Assembly: GCF_027594865.1 (NCBI RefSeq)
Contig: NZ_CP089391.1
Location: 2,572,501 to 2,636,500, forward strand
Origin: Bradyrhizobium xenonodulans
GTDB lineage: Bacteria > Pseudomonadota > Alphaproteobacteria > Rhizobiales > Xanthobacteraceae
Direction: 5' to 3'
DNA: 64,000 bases
The notes under the pieces were generated by a model, which was not told the origin of the DNA, did no database searches, and saw only the letters and a program-made list of their open reading frames with translations. Made by a program: the position numbers and the translations under genes. How positions within the stretch are numbered: position 1 is the first letter of the stretch; each line of letters starts with the position of its first letter. Positions 54,753 through 64,000 of this stretch are shown one piece after another.

Positions 54753-56555
54753 ATGACCAAGCTCACTCGTTTTGCCGTCGCGCCGCTGCACAGCATGACG
54801 CGGCGCCTCGCCGATGTTGCCTCAGCGCGTGTCGCGCCGGATCTCGTCGTTACGGGCGCGCGGGCGCTCTCGACCTATTCGGAGCGCATCCACGCCAATC
54901 GCGAGGTCTGGATCACGGGCGGGCGGATCGCCGCGGTGAAGCCGGCAGGGGCGGCGAAGACGGTCTGGAGCGATGTCGCGACTTACGACGCAGCCGGCGG
55001 CATCATCGCGCCGGGCCTGGTCGATCCGCACATTCATATCGAATCCTCGATGGTGACGGCCTGCGCCTATGCCGAGGCCGCGCTGCTCAACGGCACCACC
55101 ACGATCTTTTGCGACAGCCACGAGATCGGCAACGTCATGGACGTCGCCGGCGTCGAGGCGATGCTGGAGGACGCGCGCGAGGCGCCGCTGTCGATCTTCC
55201 TGACGGTGCCGAGCACGGTGCCGGCGACGTCGGCGGAGTTGGAGACCGCGGGCGGCGATCTCACGCCGGACAAGATCGCCGGCCTGTTCGACCGCTGGCC
55301 TGAAGCCGTCGCGCTCGGCGAGAAGATGGATTTTGTTCCCGTCACGATGGGCGACGAGCGCAGCCATGCCATTCTGGCCGCCGCCTTGAAGCGGGGACGG
55401 CCGGTGTCCGGCCACGTCTATGGCCGCGAATTCGTCGCGGCCTATGCGGCGAGCGGCGTCACCGACACCCATGAAGCCATCGACCGCGACATCGCCGACG
55501 ATCTGCTCGACGCCGGCGTCTGGGTATTTCTGCGCGGCGGCCCGCCGACCACGCCCTGGCACTCGCTGCCGCAGGCGATCCGGACCATCACCGAGCTCGG
55601 GGCCTCGCACAAGCGCACGGCGGTGTGCACCGATGACCGCGACGCCGATGATTTGCTTCTGTTCGGTCTCGACTGGGTCGTGCGCGAAGCCGTGAAGGCG
55701 GGGATGTCGCCCGAGCAGGCCTGGTCGATGGGCTCGCTGCATGGCGCCACGCGCTTCGGCATGGACGGCGATATCGGCGGGCTCGGCGGTGGCCGCCGCG
55801 CCGATCTCGTGCTGATGGATGATCAGCTCAAGCCGCAATGCACCTGGTATGGCGGCGAGCTCGTGGTCGAGCACGGCAAGATCACGCCGCGGCTCGATCA
55901 GGCGCTGTCGCAGCGTTATCAATATCCGAGGGCAGCCTACGTGACCGTGAAGCTGCCCGAGAAGGTCGAACTGACGCCGGAGCTGCCGGCGAAGGCCTGC
56001 ACTGTCAACGCGATCAAGACCGCGCTTCCCGGCATCACGCTGATTCACGAGAAGGTCGCGATCGAGCCGGCCAAGGACTGGCCGTCGCTGTTTGCGCGCT
56101 ACGGCCTGTGCTTCGTCACGGTGGTGGAGCGCCACGGCAAGTCCGCCGGCAACGTCGCCCATGGCCTCCTCAAGGATTTTGGCCTCAAGCGCGGCGCAGT
56201 CGCCTCCAGCGTCGGGCACGACAGCCACAACATCATCGTGGCCGGGACCAACGAGCCGGACATGCAGGTTGCAATCGCCGCCATCAAGGAGCATCAGGGC
56301 GCCGTCTGCGTCGTGGCCGACGGCAAGGTGAGGGCGCTGGTCCCGCTGCCGATCGCAGGCCTGCTCTCCGACAAGCGCGTCACCGAGGTGGCAGAAGAGG
56401 TCAAGCTACTGAAGAAGGAATGGGCGGAGGCCGGCTGCACCATCCCCTACATGGGCTTCAATCTGATTCCGCTATCGGTCATTCCGGAAATTCGCATCAC
56501 CGACAAGGGCCTCGTGCTGGTTCCGCAGATGGAGCTGGCGCCGCTGTTCGAGTGA
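54753..56555 (+). CDS. ade: Adenine deaminase
   Basis: A 600-residue amidohydrolase that deaminates adenine to hypoxanthine for purine salvage or nitrogen supply. The metal-binding [14 protein letters not shown] is near residues 88-101. Conserved [33 protein letters not shown] and [11 protein letters not shown] follow. The C-terminal domain with [14 protein letters not shown] is also typical of Ade. It is monocistronic, with an 86-bp gap before and about 150 bp after. Confidence 0.93.
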   Translation: MTKLTRFAVAPLHSMTRRLADVASARVAPDLVVTGARALSTYSERIHANREVWITGGRIAAVKPAGAAKTVWSDVATYDAAGGIIAPGLVDPHIHIESSMVTACAYAEAALLNGTTTIFCDSHEIGNVMDVAGVEAMLEDAREAPLSIFLTVPSTVPATSAELETAGGDLTPDKIAGLFDRWPEAVALGEKMDFVPVTMGDERSHAILAAALKRGRPVSGHVYGREFVAAYAASGVTDTHEAIDRDIADDLLDAGVWVFLRGGPPTTPWHSLPQAIRTITELGASHKRTAVCTDDRDADDLLLFGLDWVVREAVKAGMSPEQAWSMGSLHGATRFGMDGDIGGLGGGRRADLVLMDDQLKPQCTWYGGELVVEHGKITPRLDQALSQRYQYPRAAYVTVKLPEKVELTPELPAKACTVNAIKTALPGITLIHEKVAIEPAKDWPSLFARYGLCFVTVVERHGKSAGNVAHGLLKDFGLKRGAVASSVGHDSHNIIVAGTNEPDMQVAIAAIKEHQGAVCVVADGKVRALVPLPIAGLLSDKRVTEVAEEVKLLKKEWAEAGCTIPYMGFNLIPLSVIPEIRITDKGLVLVPQMELAPLFE

Positions 56556-56707
56556 ACGGCTTTCACGCGTCTCTTGATCTAACCGATTGAGACCACCGCG
56601 ATTTTTTCGCGGCTGCCGCATCGTGGAAAATAAAATCGATCTCGTTGAGATCGCATCTTCCGCGCCCGATGATCTCGCTCGCTGACGCAACTTGAGCGAG
56701 GTCCGAT

Positions 56708-58492
<1,785 letters not shown>

Positions 58493-58505
58493 GGAAGGAC
58501 AGCAC

Positions 58506-59291
58506 ATGCCGAAATTTGCCGCCAATCTCACCATGCTCTTCAACGAGATGCCGTTCCTCGACCGCTTCGCTGCTGCAAAGGCCGCGGGCTTTTCCGGGGT
58601 CGAGTATCTCTTCCCCTATGATTTCGAGAAGGCGCAGCTCCGCGAACAGCTCGAAGCCCACGGGCTGACGCAGGTGCTGCACAATCTGCCCGCCGGCAAC
58701 TGGGCGGCGGGCGAGCGCGGCATTGCGATCCTGCCCGATCGCGTCAGTGAGTTTCGGGACGGCGTGTTCCATGCCATCGACTATGCCAAGGCACTCGATT
58801 GCGATCAGCTCAACTGCCTCGTCGGCATCGCGCCTGCCGATGCCAATCCGCACGAGCTCAACGAGACGCTGGTCGGAAACTTGCGCTTTGCCGCCTCGAC
58901 GCTGGCACGGGAGAACATCAAGCTGCTGGTCGAGCCGATCAACACGCTCGACATTCCAGGCTTCTACCTCAACGGCACCGAGCAGGCGGTGCAGCTGATC
59001 TCCGAGGTGCGGTCGAACAATCTGTTCATCCAGTACGACATCTATCACATGCAGATCATGGAGGGCGATCTCGCCCGCACCATGCAGGAATACCTGCCGC
59101 AGATCTCCCACATCCAGCTCGCCGACAATCCCGGCCGGCACGAGCCGGGCACCGGCGAGATCAACTATCCCTTCCTGTTCCGCCACCTCGATGCGATCGG
59201 CTATCGCGGCTGGGTCGGCTGCGAATACAAGCCGCGCACCACGACGCTGGAAGGCCTGTCTTGGCACGCTGCGCAGACTTTTGAGACCTGA
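58506..59291 (+). CDS. hyi: Hydroxypyruvate isomerase Hyi
   Basis: A 261-residue xylose-isomerase-like TIM barrel that interconverts hydroxypyruvate and tartronate semialdehyde. The catalytic Glu pair is visible in LLVEPINT near residue 141 and GCEYKPR near residue 240; length matches E. coli Hyi. It starts 13 bp after gcl and precedes glxR by 12 bp, so it belongs to the same transcript. Confidence 0.93.
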   Translation: MPKFAANLTMLFNEMPFLDRFAAAKAAGFSGVEYLFPYDFEKAQLREQLEAHGLTQVLHNLPAGNWAAGERGIAILPDRVSEFRDGVFHAIDYAKALDCDQLNCLVGIAPADANPHELNETLVGNLRFAASTLARENIKLLVEPINTLDIPGFYLNGTEQAVQLISEVRSNNLFIQYDIYHMQIMEGDLARTMQEYLPQISHIQLADNPGRHEPGTGEINYPFLFRHLDAIGYRGWVGCEYKPRTTTLEGLSWHAAQTFET

Positions 59292-59303
59292 GGAAATCCA
59301 GAC

Positions 59304-60191
59304 ATGATCGACATCGGCTTCATTGGACTTGGCACCATGGGACGGCCGATGGCCGGCCATCTTCTCGCGGCGGGCCATCGCGTTCTCCTGTACGACGTCG
59401 CACCGGTCGCGCCGGAGCTGATCGCGGCGGGCGGCATAGCCTGCAAGTCGGCCAAAGAGGTCGCGCAGGAGGCGGATGCGGTCATCATCATGGTGCCGGA
59501 CACGCCGCATGTCGAAGCCGTGTTGTTCGGCAAGGACGGCGTCGCGAGCGGCATCTCCAAGGGCAAGATTGTCGTCGACATGAGCTCGATCTCGCCATTG
59601 GCGACGAAGGAGTTCGCCAAGAAGATCGAGGCGCTCGGCGCCGACTATCTCGACGCGCCGGTGTCGGGCGGCGAGGTCGGCGCCAAGGCGGCGAGCCTCA
59701 CCATCATGGTCGGTGGTCCCGAGCGCGCCTTCAACACCATGAAGGGCGTGTTCGACAAGATGGGCAAGAACGTCACCCGCGTCGGTGCCAACGGCGACGG
59801 GCAGACGACCAAGGTCGCCAACCAGATCATCGTCGCGCTGACGATCGGGGCGGTGAGCGAGGCGCTGCTGTTCGCCTCGAAAGCCGGCGCCGATCCCGCA
59901 CTGGTGCGGCAGGCGCTGATGGGCGGCTTTGCGTCCTCGCGCATTCTCGAAGTGCATGGCGAGCGCATGGTGAAGCGCAATTTCGATCCCGGATTCCGCA
60001 TCGAGCTGCACCAGAAGGACCTCAACCTCGCGCTCGAAGGCGCGCGTGCGCTCGGCCTGTCGCTGCCGAACACGGCGGTGGCGCAGCAATTGTTCTCGTC
60101 CTGCACCGCGCATGGCGGCAAGGCCTGGGATCATTCGGCGATGGTGCGGGCGCTGGAACTGATGGCGGGCCACGAGATCGCCACAGCCTGA
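59304..60191 (+). CDS. glxR: Tartronate semialdehyde reductase (2-hydroxy-3-oxopropionate reductase)
   Basis: A 295-residue beta-hydroxyacid dehydrogenase making glycerate with NAD(P)H. It shows the Rossmann motif GFIGLGTMGRPMAGHL at residues 5-20, the substrate-binding DAPVSGG block near residue 117, and the catalytic Lys in TTKVANQIIVAL near residue 171. GlxR against GarR cannot be separated by sequence alone; placement after gcl-hyi favours GlxR. No glycerate kinase gene follows. Confidence 0.92.
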   Translation: MIDIGFIGLGTMGRPMAGHLLAAGHRVLLYDVAPVAPELIAAGGIACKSAKEVAQEADAVIIMVPDTPHVEAVLFGKDGVASGISKGKIVVDMSSISPLATKEFAKKIEALGADYLDAPVSGGEVGAKAASLTIMVGGPERAFNTMKGVFDKMGKNVTRVGANGDGQTTKVANQIIVALTIGAVSEALLFASKAGADPALVRQALMGGFASSRILEVHGERMVKRNFDPGFRIELHQKDLNLALEGARALGLSLPNTAVAQQLFSSCTAHGGKAWDHSAMVRALELMAGHEIATA

Positions 60192-60305
60192 ACTGTTACG
60201 CGGTAACACTCTCCGGATGTGATGCATTTTTGGCCGCGGGGGAACTGGAACAATGGTCCTGTCCCGCGGTTGAAGGCGCATCAACAAACACTGGAGAGTG
60301 TGGTC

Positions 60306-60689
60306 ATGAAAACCCGTCTTGTGATTTCGTTGGCTGCCGCGTCGCTGCTGGCGTCGAGCGCAGCCTTTGCCCAGTCGACGACCGAACAGGGCGCCAGAGA
60401 CGGCGCGCGTGCGGGCGGCGATATCGGCGGCCCGGTCGGTGCGATGGTCGGCGGCACCGTCGGTGCGGCCGTGGGCGCTGGTTTGGAAATTCCGAATGCC
60501 ATTCTCGGCGGAATCCCGCGCGATGATTCAGTGGTGATTCACGAGCGCGTCGTCGTCGGCGAGCCGCTGCCGCCGACCGTGGTGCTGCGCCCGGTGCCGA
60601 ACTACACCGAGTATCGCTATGCGGTCGTGAACGACCGTCGCGTAATCGTCGAGCCGCGGACGCGCCGCGTCGTCAAGATCATCGACTGA
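60306..60689 (+). CDS. Exported DUF1236-like protein
   Basis: A 127-residue secreted protein. A signal peptide (MKTRLVISLAAASLLASSAAFAQ, about residues 1-22) is followed by a glycine-rich stretch (GGDIGGPVGAMVGGTVGAAVGAGLE) and a C-terminal domain with a PNYTEYRYAVVNDRRVIVEP-RTRRVVKII motif, typical of DUF1236. These proteins are common and of unknown role in Rhizobiales. GGAGAG precedes the ATG. Confidence 0.85.
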   Translation: MKTRLVISLAAASLLASSAAFAQSTTEQGARDGARAGGDIGGPVGAMVGGTVGAAVGAGLEIPNAILGGIPRDDSVVIHERVVVGEPLPPTVVLRPVPNYTEYRYAVVNDRRVIVEPRTRRVVKIID

Positions 60690-60718
60690 TCGATCAGAAC
60701 ACAAGCTCTGAAGAGACA

Positions 60719-60747
60719 GGCCCTGCGGAGCGTCACTCCGCGGGGCC
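60719..60747. terminator. Bidirectional hairpin between convergent genes
   Basis: GGCCCTGCGGAG (60719-60730) pairs with CTCCGCGGGGCC (60736-60747) with one G-T wobble. The VanZ stop codon lies in the 5-nt loop, so the hairpin serves the ends of the DUF1236 gene and of the VanZ-like gene. Confidence 0.65.
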
Positions 60748-61110
60748 TTCGCCTGTCACGGTCGAGCTTGCGCGAACGCGCGTCATGACCCAATCGGCAG
60801 CGGTCGCGAGTGCAAAGCCGAGGCAAGCGGTGCCGCCATCGACCAGGAAGTCCTCCAGCCGCGCATGTCGGCCGGGCGCCCAGAACTGCATCATCTCGAG
60901 CACGCCGATCAAGACCACCGCAATCGCCGTGGTCAGCAGGCGCCGCCGCGGGTAGGCAAGGCCGAAGGCCAGTCCCAGCAGGATGAAGGCGAGCGCATGT
61001 TCACCGTCCTGGCCGAGGTCGGAATGCGGCCGCAGGCCGGGGGGACCGAGGGTGGCGAACGTGACGGCGGCCGCGAGCAGCCAGGCAAGAAAGCGGACAA
61101 AAACGGACAT
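60733..61110 (-). CDS. VanZ-like small membrane protein
   Basis: A 125-residue, four-span membrane protein with the VanZ-family pattern: HALAFILLGLAFGLAYPRRR and GRHARLEDFLVDGGTACLGF (acidic DXXXD-type site). VanZ proteins affect glycopeptide resistance or are of unknown role. It is last before the convergent DUF1236 gene. Confidence 0.85.
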   Translation of the reverse strand: MSVFVRFLAWLLAAAVTFATLGPPGLRPHSDLGQDGEHALAFILLGLAFGLAYPRRRLLTTAIAVVLIGVLEMMQFWAPGRHARLEDFLVDGGTACLGFALATAADWVMTRVRASSTVTGEGPAE

Positions 61111-61187
61111 CCGGTGCGGATAGCACGGAATCGCGACGGCCTGTTGCGGCGGAAGGATCAGATCGCCGTGTAGTTAATGACGAAAAG

Positions 61188-61784
61188 TTAAAGCGGCTCG
61201 CGCACACCAAGGCCGTGCATGAATCGTTCCCGGATCTGCACGGGATCCCTGCGGGTGGTGCCGACACCCGGCTTGTCGTCGATGCGCACGGCGATCAGGC
61301 TGGGCTCGGAGGCGGACATGGCCCCGTCGACAAGGCGCTCGAAATCCTCCTCGTCCGCGGCCCAGGCACTGTTGGCGAGCCCCGAACCGGCGGCGATGGC
61401 GACGATGTCCGCGACGCTTGCCGCCGGCGTCGGCTGCGCGCCGGTGATCTGGTAGATGCCGTTGTCCATCACGATCATGATGAGGTTCTTCGGCTTCAGC
61501 GTTGCGATCGTCGAGAGCGCGCCGAGCTGCATCAAGAGCGAGCCGTCGCCTTCGAGCGCGAAGACGCGGCGGTCGGGCTGCGCCAGCGCGACGCCGAGCG
61601 CGATCGGGAAGGCGAGGCCCATGCTGCCGAGCATATAAAAGTTCTGCGGGCGGTGGCCGGCGGCCCAGAGGTCGAAATTGGTGTTGCCGATGCCGCCGAT
61701 CACGGCTTCCTCGTGCTTGAGTTTTGCGATCAGCCGCGAGGTGACATCGAAGCGGTTCATGACCTTGGTGTTGCGGTTGTCCAT
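61188..61784 (-). CDS. Split ThDP enzyme, beta subunit (sulfopyruvate/phosphonopyruvate decarboxylase-like)
   Basis: A 198-residue protein covering only the pyrophosphate-binding half of a thiamine-diphosphate enzyme. The ThDP/Mg motif is GDGSLLMQLGALSTIATLKPKNLIMIVMDNGIY. The ATG at 61784 has GAGG just upstream, although a GTG at 61796 overlapping the previous stop is possible. Together with the gene before it (the pyrimidine half) it makes one enzyme, arranged as in ComD/ComE. The substrate is a 2-oxoacid; which one cannot be read. Confidence 0.87.
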   Translation of the reverse strand: MDNRNTKVMNRFDVTSRLIAKLKHEEAVIGGIGNTNFDLWAAGHRPQNFYMLGSMGLAFPIALGVALAQPDRRVFALEGDGSLLMQLGALSTIATLKPKNLIMIVMDNGIYQITGAQPTPAASVADIVAIAAGSGLANSAWAADEEDFERLVDGAMSASEPSLIAVRIDDKPGVGTTRRDPVQIRERFMHGLGVREPL

Positions 61785-61792
61785 GGCCGGCC

Positions 61793-62359
61793 TCACTTGT
61801 CGAAGGTCTTGCCGCCGGTGAGCAGCGGGTTGAGGATCAGCGCCACCGGCGCCTGCGTGGTGACGGCCTGCTTGATGGAGCGGTCGGCGATGAATTCGAG
61901 CTCGTCGAGCCGGGTGATGGTGTGGTGCTCCAGCGCGAGCGAGTCGAGGACGGGGCGCATGGTGCGGCAGACCAAGGACTGGCCGTAGTTGAACTCGCCG
62001 AGCGTGCCGCGCTCGGAGACGAACATGATCAGTGGGATCTGGTAGGGCACCGCGAGCGAGGCGAGCACGTTGGCGAGCGTGGCAAAGCCGGAGGTCTGCA
62101 TCAGCACCGCGCCGCGCCGTCCACCCATCCAGGCGCCCGAGATGATGCCGACCGCTTCCTCCTCGCGGGCTGTCGCGAAGGTCGTGAAGAAGGGATCGGC
62201 GTGCAAATTCTTGATCAGCGGCGTCAGCACGCGGTCGGGCACGTAAGGGATGAGGCTGATCTCGTTCCGCTTCAGGGTTTGCAGGACAATGCCGTGCCAG
62301 CTCTCGTCACTGGACCCCTGGGTTGCCTGGGACGCGGTCCGCTGTTCCGCAATCGCCAT
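61793..62359 (-). CDS. Split ThDP enzyme, alpha subunit (pyrimidine-binding half)
   Basis: A 188-residue protein equal to the N-terminal half of a ThDP decarboxylase. The catalytic Glu is in TAREEEAVGIISGAWMGGRRG, and GFATLANVLASLAVPYQIPLIMFVSERG follows. GGAGAAGG precedes the ATG at 62359. It is translated immediately before the beta-subunit gene. Divergent from it, 254 bp away, is a 2-hydroxyacid dehydrogenase that could act on a related acid. The 254-bp gap has no evident gene. Confidence 0.87.
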   Translation of the reverse strand: MAIAEQRTASQATQGSSDESWHGIVLQTLKRNEISLIPYVPDRVLTPLIKNLHADPFFTTFATAREEEAVGIISGAWMGGRRGAVLMQTSGFATLANVLASLAVPYQIPLIMFVSERGTLGEFNYGQSLVCRTMRPVLDSLALEHHTITRLDELEFIADRSIKQAVTTQAPVALILNPLLTGGKTFDK

Positions 62360-62613
62360 CGCCTTCTCCCTTCAGCCGCGCATGTTCTTGGTCTTGGTCG
62401 TCCCGGTCCTGGCCCTCGCGGCAGTCTGCCGAACTTGACGCGGCGGGCGGGATTGTCAACATGTCCCGGCCTGCACCGTGATCTGCGCCGGACGGCCTGC
62501 CGTGGCCAGCACCGCCATGTCATATGTGGGCAACGAAAAAGTGGGAGGAAGCACGGGGGGAGCGCGCGCCGCGCTGGCCTTACTGAATCTCCCGGAGAGC
62601 CGGAAGGGTCCTG

Positions 62614-63663
62614 ATGTCCGTCAACAGCAAGCGCGTCGTTTATTCCAATTATTTGGCCAACCCGATCTATATCGACATCCTGAAGGCGCGCCCGGACGTC
62701 CGGCTCGATCGCATCGAGAACGCCAGCCCCGAAGACTTCTACGCGCCGATGCTGAGCGCTGCCCATGTCTACCAGATCGGCGCAGCCCGCGACGAGCTGG
62801 CGCCGCATTTTCATGTCGACGCGTCTTTCCTGAAGCGCACGCCGAATCTCCTGCTGGTCTCCAGCAACGGTGCGGGTTTCGACCCTGTCGACGTCGATGC
62901 CTGCACGGATGCGGGCGTGCTGGTCGTCAACCAGTCCGGCGGCAACGCCCATTCGGTCGCCGAGCATGCGCTGGCGATGATGCTGACCCTGTCCAAGCGC
63001 ATCATCCAGTCGGACCGCCGCCTGCGCCGTGAGCGCGACGTCAACCGCAACGATCTCGTCGGCAACGAGGTCGAGCACAAGACCGTTGGCATCATCGGCC
63101 TCGGCAATGTCGGTCGCCGCATCGCTGCGCTATGCAAGGGCCTGCTCGGCATGAAGGTGCTGGCCTACGACCCGTACCTCACGGCCGAAGTGATGGCGGA
63201 GCGGGGCGGGGAGAAGGTCGAGCTCGACGAGCTCTTGCGCCGCGCCGATTTCGTCTCGATCTCCTGCCCCCTCAACAAGGGCAGCCGCAACATGATCAGC
63301 GTGCGCGAGTTCGGGCTGATGCAGCCGCATGCCTACTTCGTGACCACGGCGCGGGGCTTCATCCACGACGAGGACGCGCTGCTCCAGGCGTTGCGCGACA
63401 AGCGCATTGCCGGTGCCGGCCTCGACGTCTGGTCCAAGGAGCCGCCGCCGCCGGAGCATCCGCTGCTCCAGCTCGACAACGTGCTGGCGAGCCCGCACAC
63501 CGCGGGCGTCACCATCGAGGCGCGCCAGAACATGGGCCGGATCGCGGCCGAACAGGTATTGGAAACGCTCGACGGCAAACGCCCGCCGCGCATCATCAAT
63601 CCCGAGGTCTGGCCGGCCTATGCGGCGCGCTTCAAGCAGGCGTTCGGCGTGACGCCGGGGTAG
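62614..63663 (+). CDS. D-isomer-specific 2-hydroxyacid dehydrogenase
   Basis: A 349-residue NAD(P)-dependent dehydrogenase. The dinucleotide motif is VGIIGLGNVGRRIA near residue 154. A conserved SCPLNKGSRNMIS segment follows near residue 227, and the catalytic His is in ASPHTAGVT near residue 294. Family members reduce glyoxylate, hydroxypyruvate or other 2-oxoacids, so a role alongside the split ThDP enzyme or glyoxylate metabolism is possible. A GGAGAG/GGAAGGG region precedes the ATG at 62614. Confidence 0.88.
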   Translation: MSVNSKRVVYSNYLANPIYIDILKARPDVRLDRIENASPEDFYAPMLSAAHVYQIGAARDELAPHFHVDASFLKRTPNLLLVSSNGAGFDPVDVDACTDAGVLVVNQSGGNAHSVAEHALAMMLTLSKRIIQSDRRLRRERDVNRNDLVGNEVEHKTVGIIGLGNVGRRIAALCKGLLGMKVLAYDPYLTAEVMAERGGEKVELDELLRRADFVSISCPLNKGSRNMISVREFGLMQPHAYFVTTARGFIHDEDALLQALRDKRIAGAGLDVWSKEPPPPEHPLLQLDNVLASPHTAGVTIEARQNMGRIAAEQVLETLDGKRPPRIINPEVWPAYAARFKQAFGVTPG

Positions 63664-63780
63664 GGATGCGGAAAGCCTGATCGCGCTCCGATCGTTGGTT
63701 ACGAGGGTGAAAACAGAAAGCGGCGGATTTTACCCATGGCGTGAATGAACGCGTATGATCTGTCCTGTAAATCAGCGTTC

Positions 63781-64000
63781 ATGAGCATACTTTCGATCGC
63801 GACATCCGGGCTTTCTGCAGCGAGCCTGCGCGTGAACGTGGCCGCGAGCAACATTGCCAACATCGGCACGACCGGCCCGCTGCCGGCATCGGGCCGATCG
63901 GGCACGTCGGCCGGTGCGGGCATTGCTCCGACGTTTCCCGCGGCCTATGTGCCGCTGCGAGTCGATCAGGTCTCTCAATCGAGCGGCTCGACGCCGGGCG
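63781..64000 (+). CDS. FlgC/FlgB-like flagellar rod or hook-type protein, 3' end cut off
   Basis: An open frame from ATG 63781 runs to the window end. Its start, MSILSIATSGLSAASLRVNV followed by AASNIAN, is the N-terminal ND0 coiled-coil signature of flagellar axial proteins (FlgB/FlgC/FlgE/FlgG). The region after it is Gly/Ser/Pro-rich (PLPASGRSGTSAGAGIAPTF), less typical of canonical FlgC, so it may be a FlgC-like paralogue. A 117-bp gap separates it from the dehydrogenase gene. Confidence 0.7.
   Translation, partial: MSILSIATSGLSAASLRVNVAASNIANIGTTGPLPASGRSGTSAGAGIAPTFPAAYVPLRVDQVSQSSGSTPG

Overview
The window is high-GC DNA from an alphaproteobacterium, most likely Bradyrhizobium or a close Rhizobiales/Nitrobacteraceae relative. 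This rests on codon use, on the neighbourhood cycK/cycL (ccmF/ccmH) - degP - two-component system - glnE, on an fdsGBACD formate dehydrogenase operon, on a DUF1236-type exported protein, and on short palindromic intergenic repeats of the kind common in these genomes. I see no rRNA, tRNA, CRISPR array, phage or insertion sequence. Almost everything is chromosomal metabolic and regulatory gene content.

Layout. 0-11 kb: end of the cytochrome c maturation operon (ccmF, ccmH), a chemoreceptor, a DegP-type protease, an OmpR-family response regulator/histidine kinase pair, and glnE. 11-18 kb: NAD-dependent molybdenum formate dehydrogenase (fdsG-fdsB-fdsA-fdhD-fdsD, minus strand) with a divergent LysR regulator. 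18-30 kb: a PAS histidine kinase, a cation-efflux transporter, a quinone oxidoreductase with a nitronate-monooxygenase-like protein, small exported and membrane proteins, a coiled-coil protein with a 142-residue internal duplication, and a fumarylacetoacetase-family plus PanE-family gene pair. 30-34 kb: a CBS-domain protein, two tandem oxalate/formate antiporter paralogues, and a 45-residue protein. 34-41 kb: an Hsp70-like ATPase, then a GntR-regulated cluster of HMG-CoA-lyase-like enzyme, CoA-transferase and an ABC importer. 41-43.5 kb: SRPBCC protein, cold-shock protein and small hypotheticals. 43.5-50 kb: formyl-CoA transferase, oxalyl-CoA decarboxylase, their GntR regulator, and a divergent ATP-grasp acyl-CoA synthetase. 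50-54 kb: IclR regulator and a TctCBA transporter. 54-60 kb: NYN-LOTUS protein, adenine deaminase, and glyoxylate carboligase / hydroxypyruvate isomerase / tartronate semialdehyde reductase. 60-64 kb: DUF1236 protein, VanZ-like protein, a split thiamine-diphosphate enzyme, a 2-hydroxyacid dehydrogenase, and the start of a FlgC-like gene.

How it fits together. Most of the window can be read as one C1/C2-acid module. Oxalate enters through the OxlT paralogues. Frc and Oxc turn it into CO2 and formate, and Fds oxidises formate to CO2 with NADH. A PanE-family enzyme may reduce oxalyl-CoA to glyoxylate (inference), and Gcl-Hyi-GlxR would then carry glyoxylate to glycerate. The strongest new observation is a 17-bp motif, consensus TGGYATACCANATGCCA, found six times: before the CBS gene, both antiporters, the 45-residue gene, and twice between the GntR regulator and the acyl-CoA synthetase. 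It defines a probable oxalate regulon that includes three members with no known role in oxalate metabolism (CBS protein, 45-residue protein, ATP-grasp ligase). A second possible system is the HMGL-CoA-transferase-ABC cluster at 36-41 kb, which looks complete for uptake, activation and cleavage of one unidentified acid.
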